Shown piece by piece: positions 1-13,554 of a stretch of 64,000 bases of DNA. Under the pieces are notes generated by a model that worked only from the letters and a program-made list of their open reading frames with translations, made no database searches and was not told where the DNA came from. Position 1 is the first letter of the stretch, and every line of letters starts with the position of its first letter. Location: NCBI GenBank assembly GCA_029216955.1, contig JANAVB010010791.1, positions 10,926,438 to 10,990,437 of the forward strand, given 5' to 3'. Both the position numbers and the translations under genes were made by a program. This DNA is from Iris pallida (Eukaryota; Streptophyta; Magnoliopsida; Asparagales; Iridaceae).

Positions 1-405
1 AAGTACAAAGAAAATCAAATAAATCAAAGGGGTTATATAAAATGGGTGAATTAATCGTGATCGTTATCGTAATCCATGACTCAATCTGGATTAATCTCAT
101 CCGTTCAAAAAAACAAATAACCATTGGATAATAGAATGTATCATCATTATTCAGGAAAATATCAAAATACTATTCACCAAAATTTCAGAATAGTCACAAA
201 AATATTTAAAAAAAAATACAAAAGTGGAAATATCACTAGGATAGTATAGCGATGTATACTACAGTATACCGACGGTATACCGGACAGGAACAAAAGTCTC
301 AAAAGTTAGATTTTCTACAGTTGACTAGAAGTCAAGAAAAATACAGAATACAGTATAAAATATGTATCCACATACAAATATAGATACTATAAGATGAGTC
401 TCACA
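1..405 (-). repeat. 3' LTR of gypsy Y (partial, runs off the window)
   Basis: On the minus strand a purine-rich tract (AAGGAAGGAGATT) at about 406-418 is followed by TGTGAGACTC, the usual polypurine-tract/LTR junction. Just upstream is the GAGGACGAAA signature that ends the pol region of Tekay-type chromoviruses. The stretch below 405 is AT-rich and non-coding. The other LTR end lies outside the window. Confidence 0.65.
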
Positions 406-3400
406 AATCTCCTTCCTTAGGAAAGTTTCGTCCTCAAAATTTCAATAAGGCTAGCAAAATAGGCAAAAAATTCAGGAAAGCATACTATCAGGATCAAGAC
501 AGAAAACTCAAAATCATGAAATCCAACTAGAATAAATTATAGAGAATGTAAAAGCAACAAGCATACATCACAATACTATACATACGATCACACTCAAACT
601 AAAGGTAGAATATAGGTACACGAATAAGTATATCTCACGAATAAAACAGATACGGGTAACGAGCTCGGATATCATCCTCGCACTCCGATGAGTGATGATC
701 CCAGGAAACAAGAACAAATCGGATAGTCCAATTCTTGAGATCCTTCTCCCCTCCGATCCAAAATAGATACATGCATCTCCTTATACGATACATCGGTACC
801 AACAGCCAATTCGGAATGATCTAGGATGTATCTTGAATCTGGAACGTACTGACGCAACTGAGATACGTAAAATACATCAAGTACCTCGCATAGCGACGGT
901 AGAAGATCAAGTTGATACATCTCCTACTCGTTTGAGATTATCGAATGGCCCAACAAATCTAGGACTAAGTATTTCCCGGGCACCAAACCTAATAACCTGA
1001 CGGATAGGCTAAATTCGAAAAAAATGTGGTCATTGACAAAGAACTCAAGATGAAATCGATGATGATCTGCCCAATGATGCTAACGATCTTAATCCACTCT
1101 AAGATGCTCTCTGATATGCCTGACTACTCCTACAGACTAAGCAATCTACTCTGGACCAAGCATCTGCCTCTCTCCAATGCTATCCCATGCTAGGGTGACC
1201 TATATCTCCTACCATACAATGCCTCAAAGGGTGCCATTGATTGCTTTCCTGGAAGCAGTTTTGTAAGAGAACTCCACCAAGTACAAGTGATTCTCCAAAG
1301 AACCACCAAAGTCAAGACTGTACGATCGAAGAATATTCTCAAAAGTCTGAATAGTACACTCCGACTGACCATCTGTCTGAGGATGGTATGTCAAGCTGAA
1401 ACTCAAACGGCTACCCAAACTCTGCTCAAGGCTCTGCCATAAATAAGAAGTGAATCTGGAATCCCAATCCGAGGCTATGCTAATTCGCACTCCATGCAAT
1501 CTGATAGTTTGTCTCATATACAAATCGACCAACTACTCTATAGACTGACCAACTCTGAAAAGTAAAAAGTGGGCAACCTTCATGAGTCGATCCACCATTA
1601 CCCAAATGACATCTCTACCAGTCTAAGCTGGAAAGACCTTTCATGAAATCTATAGTAATGTGCTCCTACTTTCACTCCAAAATCGATAATGGCTGAAGAA
1701 GTCCGACTGGTCTCTGATGCCCAGCCTTGACTTACTGGCAAACTAAATACCGAGAGACAAACTGTGCTATCTCCCTCTTCATCATTCTATTAGAAATGCT
1801 GACGAATATCACGGTACATCTTCGTCACTATTGGATGAATAGAATACTGAGAACTATGGGGCTTCGACATAATCTCATAACGGATATCTCCTATCGGCAC
1901 ACAAGGATAACTTCCAAACCGGTGTGTCCCATCGTCATGGATGCATAACTTTGCTCTACATCCTGCAACATACTTTGCTCTGTGTTGCTGATGTCTGGCA
2001 TCACTTGACTGTGCTGCCATGATCCTATCCATAATGGTAGACTGAACCTGCAAGCCTGCCATCATAGCTGCCTCACCAGGTAGTACTACCTCGACGCCCA
2101 TTTCCTGAAGATCCTCCTAAATATGATGTTTCCTTCTCAAGAAGTAGACTCTGGGTCTCATATTCAAAGCATATGCAACGTTGGCCTTCCGGAGGTGATA
2201 CTGAAGATCAACTTCATAATCTTTCAGTAACTAAAGCCATCTCCTTTACCGCATGTTCAGATCCCTCTGGGTAAATAGATACCTGAAGCTCTTATGATCA
2301 GTGAAAATCACTACTCTATTACCAAACAAATAATACCTCCAGAGCTTGAGGGCAAACACAACCGTATCCAACTCAAGATCGTGCGACACTAGTTCCTCTC
2401 GTGGTCCCAAAATTGTCGAGATGCATAAGCTATCACTCTGTCGTGCTATATAAGGAAACATCCAAGTCCTCGGCCTGACGCATCACAATACCGTGAACCC
2501 ACCTGGTCTGATGGGTAATGTCAGAATAGGAGGTAAAATTAAACTCTGCTTGAGCTTCTCAAAAGAAGTATGACAAGCATCGAACCACTCAAAGCGCACA
2601 TCCTTACACTTCAGCCATATCAAGGGTGCAAAGATCTTAGCAAAGTCTATCACAAACCATCTGTAGTATCTTGTTAATCCCAGAAAGTTGCGTACATCTG
2701 AAGTTGTACGAGGTACTGGCCAACACTTGATAGACTACATCTTTTGGGGTCCACCTCAACACAACCTTCGACAATATAATCGAAGAAAGAGACTCGATCG
2801 AGTAAAAATTGTGCTTGTTGAACTTTACATAAAGCTCATGGTCCCAAAGAATCTGAAGAAACACAGAAAGATACTGCTCGTGCTCTGCCTCAGTCTGATT
2901 ATAGACTAAGATATCATCAATAAACACTATCATAAACTAGTCTAAATGGGACATGAATGCTTCATGAGATCCATAAAAATTGCTGGCACATTGGTCGCTC
3001 TAAAATGCATAACAAGGAACTTCCAATGGTCATATCTAGATCTAAATGTCGTCTTGGGTATATCTTGCTCTCTGACTCTGATCCAATAATACCTAGACTA
3101 TAAATTGATCTTCGAGAACACAACTGCTCTACTAAGCTGATCAAATAAGTCATCTATCTTGGACAAGGAATATTTGTTCTTTACGGTCACCACGTTAAGC
3201 TAATGATAGTCAATGACCATATGCGATGAACCATCCTTCTTCTTCACAAGAAGGGTCGAAGTTCCCCAAGACGACCTACTAGGAGAATGAATCCCTTGGA
3301 CCTAAGCTCATCGGTGTACTGATACATCACCAATAACTCGAAAGGAGACATCCTATAGACTCTCGTTGATACTGGTTATGCTTCCGAGATCAAATCAATG

Positions 3401-3988
3401 TAGTACTCAATCTTTCGAACTGGATGCATACCGGGAAGCTCATTGGAAAATACATCGGGAAACTTGCAAACTTATTTAGGACACTATACCTCCTCGGCCA
3501 CTGGCATCCATATAAGAATTGGTGAAGACTCCACCTCTCCTTTAGAGAATGAGAACTCCTCATCAGAAACACCAAAAAAAACCTTGCTAGCATGGCAATC
3601 TATTGTAGTGTGCCGAGCACTCAACCCATCCATCCTAGGACGACATATAATCGCCCATAGAAAACTCTATCAGCCTCGCAAAAAAAACTCTCTATAGTGT
3701 ACTACGACTCGACACGAGGCATAAACTCGATCTATTCCTACGAAATCGTTACCAATAAGTATATTCAACCATACAGGTAATAGCTCGGGCTCTAAAATAA
3801 CTTGTGTCGTAAATTGTACAGTTGTAAACGAATATGAACACCAGAATCAAATAAAGCTGAATCTGAATGAGAGTTAACAAAAATGGCACCTGCGGCCACC
3901 TTCCCTACTGCAAGCGCCTCCTCCATAGAAAGCGTAAAAGACTGATCCTGGCCTCTGGGTGTTGGACCCCTCTATTGTTGTCCTCTCT
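406..3988 (-). pseudogene. pol: Degenerate protease-RT-RNase H-integrase of gypsy Y
   Basis: This is the decayed polyprotein of element Y. From high to low coordinate one finds: a protease remnant near 3790-3870 (a VNSHSDSALFDSG-like stretch); reverse transcriptase pieces at about 3153-2637 that keep the catalytic FIDD motif ([11 protein letters not shown]); RNase H at 2461-2246 ([26 protein letters not shown]); the integrase zinc-binding and linker region at about 2101-1790; the integrase core at 1532-1224 (SDWDSRFTSYLW and YHPQTDGQSE); and the C-terminal segment at 920-672 (FYVSQLRQYVPD, the linker before the chromodomain-like tail). Many stops and frame changes separate these pieces, so no functional product is expected. 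The segment 3750-3988 joins to gag at 21936 once solo LTR-A is removed. Confidence 0.85.
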
Positions 3989-4920
3989 TGTAACTACTTT
4001 TCTCAAAATTTTAAATTTTTTATTTATCTATTCTAGTTTAAAAAAAATTGTATTTTTAAATAAATTCTCTTTGAAACTTATAAACTTCAATTTGTTACTG
4101 TTTTGGCATTTCAAAAAGTAGTTTAAAATTATGGTTTGAAAATACTATTTAGTTTTGATAAAAAAAATTTGTTCTTTAATTTTATTATTTGAATTATAAA
4201 GAATGTTTGTTATTATTTTGGGGACTTTCAAAAGATTGGGCGCAAAATTGATTTTAAAATCATATTTATTTTTTTATCGATAGAAAGATATTTCAAATTA
4301 TTTTTAAAGAATATTTTGATTAATAAAAATATTCTTCAATTATTTTGATGGTATTAACTGCCATATTTAAATAAGATGACTATTATTTGAATTAAAATTT
4401 GGATTTGTACTGATATACTTTAAATTATTTTTAGCAATGCATATTATTTTAAATATTTAGGATGACTAAAGGATTTGATTAATCTAGGTTTAAATTCTTT
4501 TGATTCAAATTAATGGGTTAACATTAGATTGAACTAGTTTTTAAATATGTATTTGATTTAAATTATGATAAGTTTTATCCATTGGGCTACAGAAGGATTT
4601 TGATCCTAATCTATTTAGGAGTTTGCTTGTCGAGCTCCGCCAATTTAAAGAGAGTCCCTTGTTTTCTTTTCCCAAACCCAAATTCCAACCAACTAGCCAC
4701 AAAAGCTAACACCCACGTATTCCTTCAAATAACCATCCTCATTACATCTCCATAAATCCGTGTCACAACCACCATCCAGCCAATCGTATACCATCGAGCA
4801 ACCATCATCAATATCATACAATTTCGTGTCCAAGTATCCGTGTCTACCACCATCCTCGGGTCCAACCCCGAATGTCCGTATCTGTATTCCATTCTTTTCC
4901 TTTATCCCTGTGTCCAAACT

Positions 4921-5792
4921 TGTTAGTGTCGGGGCACAATTTTTCGATAGAAAACTTGAGAATATGAAACTATTATAAAGACAAAGTTTCAAATCAACAC
5001 TTCAAGGAAGGTGATTCTGAATTACGAGAATCTAAAAAGATTCGTAATCAACAGCAATCGATCGTAGTACTTCTAAAAAGAAGATACAATCAGAATTACT
5101 GGCAGCAACAAGAAGGTGACTGGCAAAAGATGGAAGAACTCCTGCCAGGGTGAATAATCATCGTTGCTCAAAGCTTTATTCGCCCAACACGAACAGCCTC
5201 CAGGAACCAGCAAGTTCGTCGGAGAACTTGGAACACTCCTGCTCTTCGACTCCTCGGATGGACACGAACTCCCGTGCAAAAGCAACGCTGGTACGACACC
5301 TTTCCTCTCTCTCGAAGGCTGCTGGAATTCTTCCGATCAGAACTGTGTTAAAGAACACTTCTGAATTCTCGTTTACTTGTGCTAAAAAATACTTCATAAA
5401 ACTTTCTGTGGTGGCTTCTCTTTCTTGTATATATCCAGCCTTGTGAGAGAGAGGATGCCTTATATAGGCCCTGCAGCAACTGCTCGGTTGCCACAAAATT
5501 AGGGACGTGGTAATAACCACCCCGAACATGTAGCAACCGCCCAGAACGTGCAAATGCACATTCTGCTGCAATTTGCACCAACTGCGGACACCCCGTGCTC
5601 TTTGCACTCTGTGCGACAGAGCGCGCACTGCACGCACTGTGCACACGACGCACGCATCGCAACCAGCACGCCCGCACAACTCGAGCAACTTGCGCAATCC
5701 AGCACACCCAAGCGCTACCTGAGCGCAACCTAGGCGCGCACCTGGGCAGCGCAACTGGGCTTGCGCAACTGGGCATGCGCAACTGGGCAGCG
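4921..5792 (-). repeat. 3' LTR of copia element 1 (truncated)
   Basis: This stretch matches the 5' LTR (18330-19553) closely from its low-coordinate end, through the AGCTTTATTCGCCC region and the TATA region, into the GCGC-rich part. At 5792 it is cut by the LARD insertion. A minus-strand TATA box, CTATATAAGG, lies at 5458-5467. The TGCGCA-rich tract from about 5600 to 5792 is low-complexity and gives spurious open frames on both strands. Confidence 0.85.
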
Positions 5793-7259
5793 TGTAACGC
5801 CCCAGTCTCAAATACTTGAGACTAGATGCGTATCATGCCAGCTGTATACATATGAGTAAATATACGGCTCGTATGTATACATAAGCTGTAAAATGTAGAA
5901 AGCTAAGACACTAAATCTCATCCATAAAGATAAATAAGAATATACAAGCAACTTTGAGTTTGTCATGTATACAATCGTTGGGCGAAGACAAAGTCCACTA
6001 CCAACGAAATTAAATATGAAAATATATACAAGAAAAGAATTGAGCAAGCAAGAGCAAGTAACGAGTCCAAGAGCAATCATCACGAAGGAAGGAATGGCCT
6101 TAGCTAGAGCACCTGCAAGAAATCACAAAACATACACCTAGAGAGATCACCAGGTCCTCAGAGGGACGTAACAAGACACATAATATAATGCCGATAAACT
6201 GAATAATAAAGCTCAACAGAAAAGTATGCATGAGTAAAGGTTCCTAACCATTCTATGTGGATTGCAATTTAGAGGACAACGTTCTACGCAGGGGCTGTCA
6301 CAAGCAAGTAATAAAGAGTGGCCAACAAGTAGCGCTCATCCGAGACACTATCGGTCGGGTAACACGTAGCGCTCATCCGAGACACTATCTCCCAAATGTG
6401 TGTAAAATAAAAGTAGCCCCTACGCTCGTAGTTGTCCCCCCCCCAATGATATTATACGTGTGTCGTAACCATGACACACAAACACGTGTCGTTTCCACCA
6501 TATTGTTTTAATATAGATAACTGTCAAGTCTTTTAATCATGCATCTATTGACAGTTATTCCTACGCATGCGCACGGGGGATCAGCCCACACGCAAGTGAC
6601 CTCTATATGATACTCACAACTCTCACACACAACTCGTGTACAATCGTGGCAAGTCAATGAGACACACTAAATTTGATGGTAGTCTCTTAACTCTAAGCCA
6701 ATTTTATAAAATGTAGTAATTTGTATCTACATATAATTTAGAAAGAAACAATCTTGAAAATAACACAACATGCATGATATTGAGCAGGAAATTTAAACAG
6801 TAAAGGCAAGGTGTCTTGCCTGGTGTTATGCCTGGTGTGGTGCAATGATCCAACAAGTCATGTTCTGTCCAATGGTCGGGGTCAATGTGCAAGGGTCCGA
6901 AATTCACAAGAAATAGAAACGCATGATCAGTCAGGATCAATGGTGATAATCAAGGAGAATTTGAGGAGGTAAATACGTATACTAATTTTTTTAGAAAGTA
7001 TTTATATCACTTGAAAGAATATATTTTGTTGTTAAATAGTTTTTAAATAAAATACATACTTTGAAATATCGAAAATCGTTTTTAGGCTACAAACTCTAAG
7101 TTTATCAAAATAAAAGTTATGGTTACAAAAACTATATCTTCATTAATTAGATAAAAGTTTTTAAAAGGAATACTATAAATTATTTTATAAGAGGCTACAT
7201 ATTTGTTGGTCAACATATTTTAGGTAAATATTTACTATAAATACAATAGAAATATCTAT

Positions 7260-7480
7260 ATATCTAATGATATATAATAATAATAATCATAATAATAATA
7301 ATCAAGAAAATTAATAGTAATAATAATAATAATTGATAATAATAATGATAATAATAAATAAAACTAATGATAATACTAATGATAATAATAATAATAATGA
7401 TGATGATTAAAAATAATGATAATAATAATAATAATAAATAATGATCAAAACTAATTATAATGATAATAATAATAAGCTAC
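7260..7480. repeat. AAT/ATA microsatellite in the LARD 3' LTR
   Basis: A long imperfect run of AAT/ATA triplets with interspersed GAT and CAA triplets. The equivalent run at about 13380-13575 in the other LTR differs in length, as expected of replication slippage. Confidence 0.9.
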
Positions 7481-8593
7481 TTAAATCCCTAAACCGATTA
7501 AGCTCTATCCCCAAATTTTAGTTCAGAAGAGAGAGAGAGGGGTCGAGAGAGAGAGGAAGTGCAGCTTACCAGAGATCTCGGCGGCGGGAGTTCGCGGACG
7601 CACGGAGAGGAGGAGCTGAGTGAGAGGGAGAGGCGGCGGAGGACGGCGGCTCAGGCGGGGCTGCCGCGGAAAGGTGTGGGCGGCGGCCAGCTCGCGGTGG
7701 GGCGCGGCGAGGCTGGCGCAGGGCGGCGGCCATCTGAGCGGCGGCTAGGGTTGGCTCGAGAGGGAGCACGGCGAGAGGGTTGTCGGAGGGGGCGGTGGAC
7801 CCGGCAGAAAGGGGGTCCACCTGTGCGGCGCGATGGCTGCGTCGACTGGGAGGAGGCGACGTCGGTGGTAGCGCGGTGCGGAGCTTCGGAGGGGACTCGG
7901 CGCTGTGGTTGTGCCGAGCGCGGTGGTGACGAGTCGAAGAGGCGAGGAGTTCGGGTTCTCTGGCGGGTGCGGTGTGAGTGGCCACACGCGACGTCGACTC
8001 CGATGAGGTAAAGGGTTTTGCCAATTTTTTTTCTTGGTCTGTTTCGTGATGTCGAGGGGTGTGGCTTTGGGATTTGGATTTGCTGTTGGTGATGGTGGTG
8101 GTGCTGTTTGACGTTGACGGGAAGGGTGGTAATTTTGGGTGTCGGGCTGTGGTGGTGTCGGAGAGAAATGTTCCGACGGTGGCGGGTGTCGGTGATGGCT
8201 GGTTATGGCATTGGTCATTGTGGTGTCAGTTTGGCATGGGCGGTGGGGACTGGTTCTGGTGGTGGTAGCGGGTACTCACCGATTGGTGTGTAGAGGAGGA
8301 CGGTGGTGGTGAACGACGGAGGTGGTCAACTGGAGGTGTTGTTTTGGTCGGGAGTCAGGGTTGGCGTGGTGACGGTGGTGAAGATGTTCGGAGACAGGGA
8401 AGGGGACAAGAAACTAGGTTTAGGTTTGGGGTTAGATGATTGATGGTGTCGGGGGTGTGTCCGACACGAAAAAAAGAATTGTATATGTAAAATAGAATAA
8501 GATGTGGGAGGGAAAGACATGGACACGATGCACGTGGGTAGAAAAATATTTGTGGACTATCTGTGAATGATCAAAATTATGGAGGAGTACCTG

Positions 8594-8605
8594 CCTATTT
8601 ATAGG
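8594..8605 (-). promoter_or_regulatory. TATA box of the LARD 3' LTR
   Basis: Minus-strand CCTATAAATAGG, an almost ideal plant TATA box, about 660 bp inside the LTR start. The copy in the other LTR is at 14705-14716. Transcription would start near 8565 on the minus strand. Confidence 0.6.
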
Positions 8606-9266
8606 ATGTGGGAATTCCCATTTGTATAGGGATTAGGAATATTCAAACCAAATTTAGATAATTAAATTACTGATTTAAATCAATCAAAATCAAAATCAAA
8701 TTCAAATCCAATTTAAATTCTATCTTTTATTTTAAAAATCAATTAAGATAATCAATTTCCAAATATAGATATTATTTTACTATTTAAATGTATCCATGAA
8801 ATCAAATCAAAATTTTAAATTATCACAAATATTTCAAAAATATGTTTCCAAAAATGAGTAATAATAATTTCGAAAATTACACTATTTAGTTAAAAATAAG
8901 GTAATAAATAATTATGATATATGTATGCACAAATAATGTTTACATAAATATATTTTTCTAGTATACAATAAAAATATTATTTATTATTAGTAGTTGAAGA
9001 GCCTTTAAAATGAAGAGAACAAACTTAGCAATTCTTGTATGATAGCAAAGTATTTATTATATAAATTATTTTGAACTATAAAAATTAAAATTAAAATATT
9101 TTTCTAAAAATATGTACGCTCGTCCATATTCGTACTCGACGAGCAATTACGAAATACGTCGTTTGCGCACAACGTACAATACGACTTTACGACGTATAAT
9201 ACAAAATTTTAAATCCGTACAAACTTTAATAATAAAAAAATATAGTAGAAATTTAGGGGTTTTACA

Positions 9267-11898
9267 TCCTACCCAACTTAAAGAATTTTGTCCTCGAAAT
9301 TAAGAATGAGTAGGGGGTGAGAAGGTACAAGGGTATATTGGTAAAAAAGCACAGTCAAATTATTGGGCGAGACAAGATAACGACGTTGAATGAAAACATG
9401 CATTAGAGTCGTGAATTTAATAAAGGCAAAGATAACCATGGATTAACGAAAGAAGGAAAATGTTTTAAGATGACGCGCAATAAGCAATAGTATGGGTTCA
9501 AGTAAAATAAAATAAATTTGAGACCTTACAGTTATGGTCTCTTGAGGGTAGGTTGAGGGCACGATTTAGTGAGCGAATTATATTTCACTCCTATATTTAA
9601 GCGATTTAAAAGTCGTGATAGGGACGAGAAAAGTACAATGCCTTCGTCTTTCTAAAAAGTTGAAAGCGAACGTAATTAAGGAGTTCAAATGACGACACCA
9701 TCAATTACGAATACGTGGTTCAAAGGCGATCGAATAATTTCAAAGGGATTGTCAAGGCAGTCGTGGATGGGATTCTAAAGGCCAAGTTTATCTATATCAC
9801 ATCCACGTAGATTGAAAAGGCGAAACAAAGTACACTCGGTTGATCAGACCATCATGCACCGGTTCTGATTAGACAATATGTTAGTGGGTCGACCCAAATA
9901 ACATATGTCTTGAACAAGCCCGATAAAGAATAAGATTGCAAAACTAGGCTATTTTAGCATCATAGGTAAATAAAATAATAAGTAAAGGTAATGATGAAAG
10001 AAATCAAATAGTCCATGATCTTATAAAATCTATGTTCTGCCCGAAATTTGGGCCTAGGCAGTCGGCTTGGTTGACTAGACAAGTTAGGGTCTACTGTATT
10101 CTATGGTCCAAGTGAACCTATCAATGTGGTCCACAAAATGTTGGTTAGGTCATGAGGTATTCTACCCAACTTACAAGAATTAAACTAATGGTGTGATAGG
10201 TCCAGCAATCAGATAAAATACAAGGTTAAGCATGTAAGGAATTAAGTAGAACAAAATCATATATTGGGTCGAAAGAATTGAGTCGAGGTCGGGTCTCATC
10301 TATAGTTAAAAAGTATATTGGTTTCGCGGTAGGGATTAGAGTCCAGTCTTTTTGACCCGAAAGTCGCAATATGAAATTAGAGTACGAGGAGACGTGTTTT
10401 AGTGGAACGTGATATACCTACATGAAGGTGGACTCATGTAGGTCTTGTTTGTAAAATTTGTGGGAAGGAAAAGTCTAGTGTTGTGCTCCAAATACCCAAG
10501 TCACGGTAAAGGACACAAAAGAAATTAAAATAGAAAGTGGGAGTTCATGAGATAATGATTAACGCACAAAATAAGTGACCAAGTTAAAGCATGAAATAAA
10601 GAAAATTTAGATTCTAGTAGATCAGGGTAAAATAAGTTAGGAATACAGTTTCTAGAGATGAGATAGCCACTTGATGGAGTATAATTAAGGAACAATCTAA
10701 TCATTTCTCAAGTTTCAAATAATTAGATGGTCACGACAAAAGATCTAGAATTGACGGAAGGTCGAGTAAGTCAAAAATATGTTCATCGGTTTGGTCGATG
10801 ACTAACTATACTTGTGTATATGCAATATCATAATCATAGGTTGCATGACAATCCAATGTAGAATACTTCTATCTCACTAGGGTGACCTTTCTTGCTTCTT
10901 GGTCCTCTTCCAATATGATCTAATCTAGATTTCAAGTTCCTCGAAGTTCTCAATAAAATTTTCAAGATACTCTGCCACCATTACCAATTATCTTAGACTG
11001 TCAATTTAATTAAAATCTCTAATCAATCTCGAAATAGTCTTTGTATATCGCAAATGAACATGCTTTTTACCAAAATTTAAATATCCATAATAAAAGGCCT
11101 TAAACTCGAAATTTAAATAACTCTATAAATCATAGATCATAGGACAAAATTTGAAATTTGAATTTTTCCTTCAAAAAAAACAAAAAAATTTTCCATCATC
11201 TCTTATAACTCGTACGCGCAATTTAAAACCTCAAGTTCTCTCCCTTCTAAACTTTCATCTCTCTAGTCATCTACAAAATCATAATCTAAACTCTTTAAAA
11301 ATCTCGAGATATCCAAACTTAGAGTTAACCGTAAATCAAGTGTCACAATATAAAAACTCAAGATATTTGTCAAATTGATTTCATATCCCTAATAAATCAT
11401 AACTATTTCAAAATTTCAAAATTTATAAAAATTTTGTTTTCTCGATCTAGCCATCCTCTTGTGTATACCACCTTGTAAATTTAAAATAAAATTTAAACTA
11501 TCCTTTTGATGGCGGTAATATACTACTACCAAACTTGGAATAAACTAATCCTTAAGATCAAATTTCTAGGAAACATAAATGCTTTTATACGCAAAAAGAC
11601 CTCAATGCATACTAATTGTCAAGGTAATCCTTCTAACCATGTGTTTGGCCTATGAGCATATACGAGGGTAGTCATCTTTCTAATTGTCACTAAGCACGAA
11701 ACTAAGAATTTACGGTAGAAGGAGTCAAACAAGATGCAAATCAAGGAGGGCAAACGAGAGTTCAAAATTTGAAGTCAAGAAAGGATGTCAAGTAGGTGGA
11801 TGAGATTCCTAGATTCTTATCCTATATTGCAGGCTCACATCGGTACAATTACGTAACCGAAGTGACAAACTCGACCTGCATGGGCCACCACAAAAACA
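9267..11898 (-). other. Non-coding interior of the LARD
   Basis: A 2.6 kb AT-rich stretch in which I see no gag, protease, RT, RNase H or integrase motif on either strand. The low-coordinate end (9267-9300) holds the minus-strand polypurine-like tract and the GAGGACAAAATT signature typical of the end of chromovirus pol. The high-coordinate end, next to the 5' LTR, has no clear match to the usual initiator-tRNA-Met primer-binding site. Confidence 0.65.
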
Positions 11899-13512
11899 TG
11901 TAACACCCCAGTATCAAATACTTGAGACTAGATACGTATCATGCCAGCTGTATACATACGAGTAAATATACGGCTCGTATGTATACATAAGCTGTAAAAT
12001 GTAGAAAGCTAAGACACTAAATCTCATCCATAAAGATAAATAAGAATATACAAGCAACTTTGAGTTTGTCATGTATACAATCGTTGGGCGGAGACAAAGT
12101 CCACTACCAACTAAATTAAATATGAAAAAATATACAAGAAAAGAATTGAGCAAGCAAGAGCAAGTAACGAGTCCAAGAGAATCATCACGAAGGAAGGAAT
12201 GGCCTTAGCTAGAGCACCTACAAGAAATCATGAAACATACACCTGGAGAGATCACCAGGTCCTCAGAGGGACGTTACAAGACACATAATATCATGCCGAT
12301 AAACTGAATAATAAAGCTCAACATAAAAGTATGCATGAGTAAAGGTTCCTAACCATTCTATGTGGATTTCAATTTAGAGGACAACGTTCTACGCAGGGGC
12401 TGTCACAAGCAAGTAATAAAGAGTGGCCAACAAATAGCGGTCATCCGAGACACTATCGGTCGGGTAACACGTAGCGCTCATCCGAGACACTATCTCCCAA
12501 ATGTGTGTAAAATAAAAGTAGCCCCTACGCTAGTAGCTGTCCCCTCCCTCCAATGATACTATACGTGTGTCGTAACCATGACACACAAACACGTGTCGTT
12601 TCCACCACACTATTTTAATATAGATAACTGTCAAGTCTTATAATCATGCATCTATTGACAGTTATTCCTACGCATGCGTACGGGGGATCAGCCGACACGC
12701 AAGTGACCTCTATATGATACTCACAACTCTCACACACAACTCGTGTACAATCGTGGCAAGTCAATAAGACACACTAAATTTGATGGTAGTCTCTTAACTC
12801 TAAGCCAATTTTATAAAATATAGTAATTTGTATCTACATATAATTTAGAAAGAAACAATCTTGAAAATAACACAACATGCATGATATTGAGCAGGAAATT
12901 TAAACAGAAAAGGCAAGGTGTCTTGCCTGGTGTTACGCCTGGTGTGGTACAATAATCCAACAAGTCATGTTCTGTCCAATGGTCGGGGTCGATGTGCAAG
13001 GGTCCGAAATTCACAAGAAATAGAAACGCATGATCAGTCAGGATCAATGGTGATAATCAAGGAGAATTTGAGGAGGTAAATACGTATACTAATTTTTTTA
13101 GAAAGTATTTATATCACTTGAAAGAATATATTTTGTTTGTTAAATAGTTTTTAAATTAAATACATACTTTAAAAAATCGAAAATCGTTTTTAGGCTACAA
13201 ACTCTAAGTTTATCAAAATAAAAGTTATGGTTACAAAAACTATATCTTCATTAATTAGATAATTTTTTTAAAAAGGAATACTATAAATTATTTTATAAGA
13301 GGCTACATATTTGTTGGTCAACATATTTTAGGTAAATATTTACTATAAATACAATAGAAATATCTATATATCTAGTGATATATATTAATCATAATAATAA
13401 TAATCAAGAAAATTAATAGTAATAATAATAATAATTGATAATAATAATGATAATAATAAATAAAACTAATGATAATACTAATGATAATAATAATAATAAT
13501 GATGATTAAAAC

Positions 13513-13554
<42 letters not shown>

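Larger units (their letters stand above)
5793..9266 (-). repeat. 3' LTR of the LARD (3474 bp)
   Basis: Aligns end to end with 11899-15357. By eye the two differ at a few percent of positions, plus small indels, mostly in the AAT microsatellite. Minus-strand order: AT-rich U3 (9266-8610), TATA box (8605-8594), a GC-rich leader-like island (about 8500-7550), an AAT/ATA microsatellite, then an AT-rich segment with short hairpins and a tandem duplication (6329-6389). The 150-157 codon open frames in the GC island are low-complexity (Pro/Ser/Arg-rich in one frame, Gly/Arg-rich in the other) and I do not call them genes. Confidence 0.85.

Noticed and set aside
5176..5811. 211-, 144- and 70-codon frames in the copia 1 3' LTR
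   Set aside because: These come from the TGCGCA-rich LTR tract, are open in several frames at once and cross the LARD boundary.
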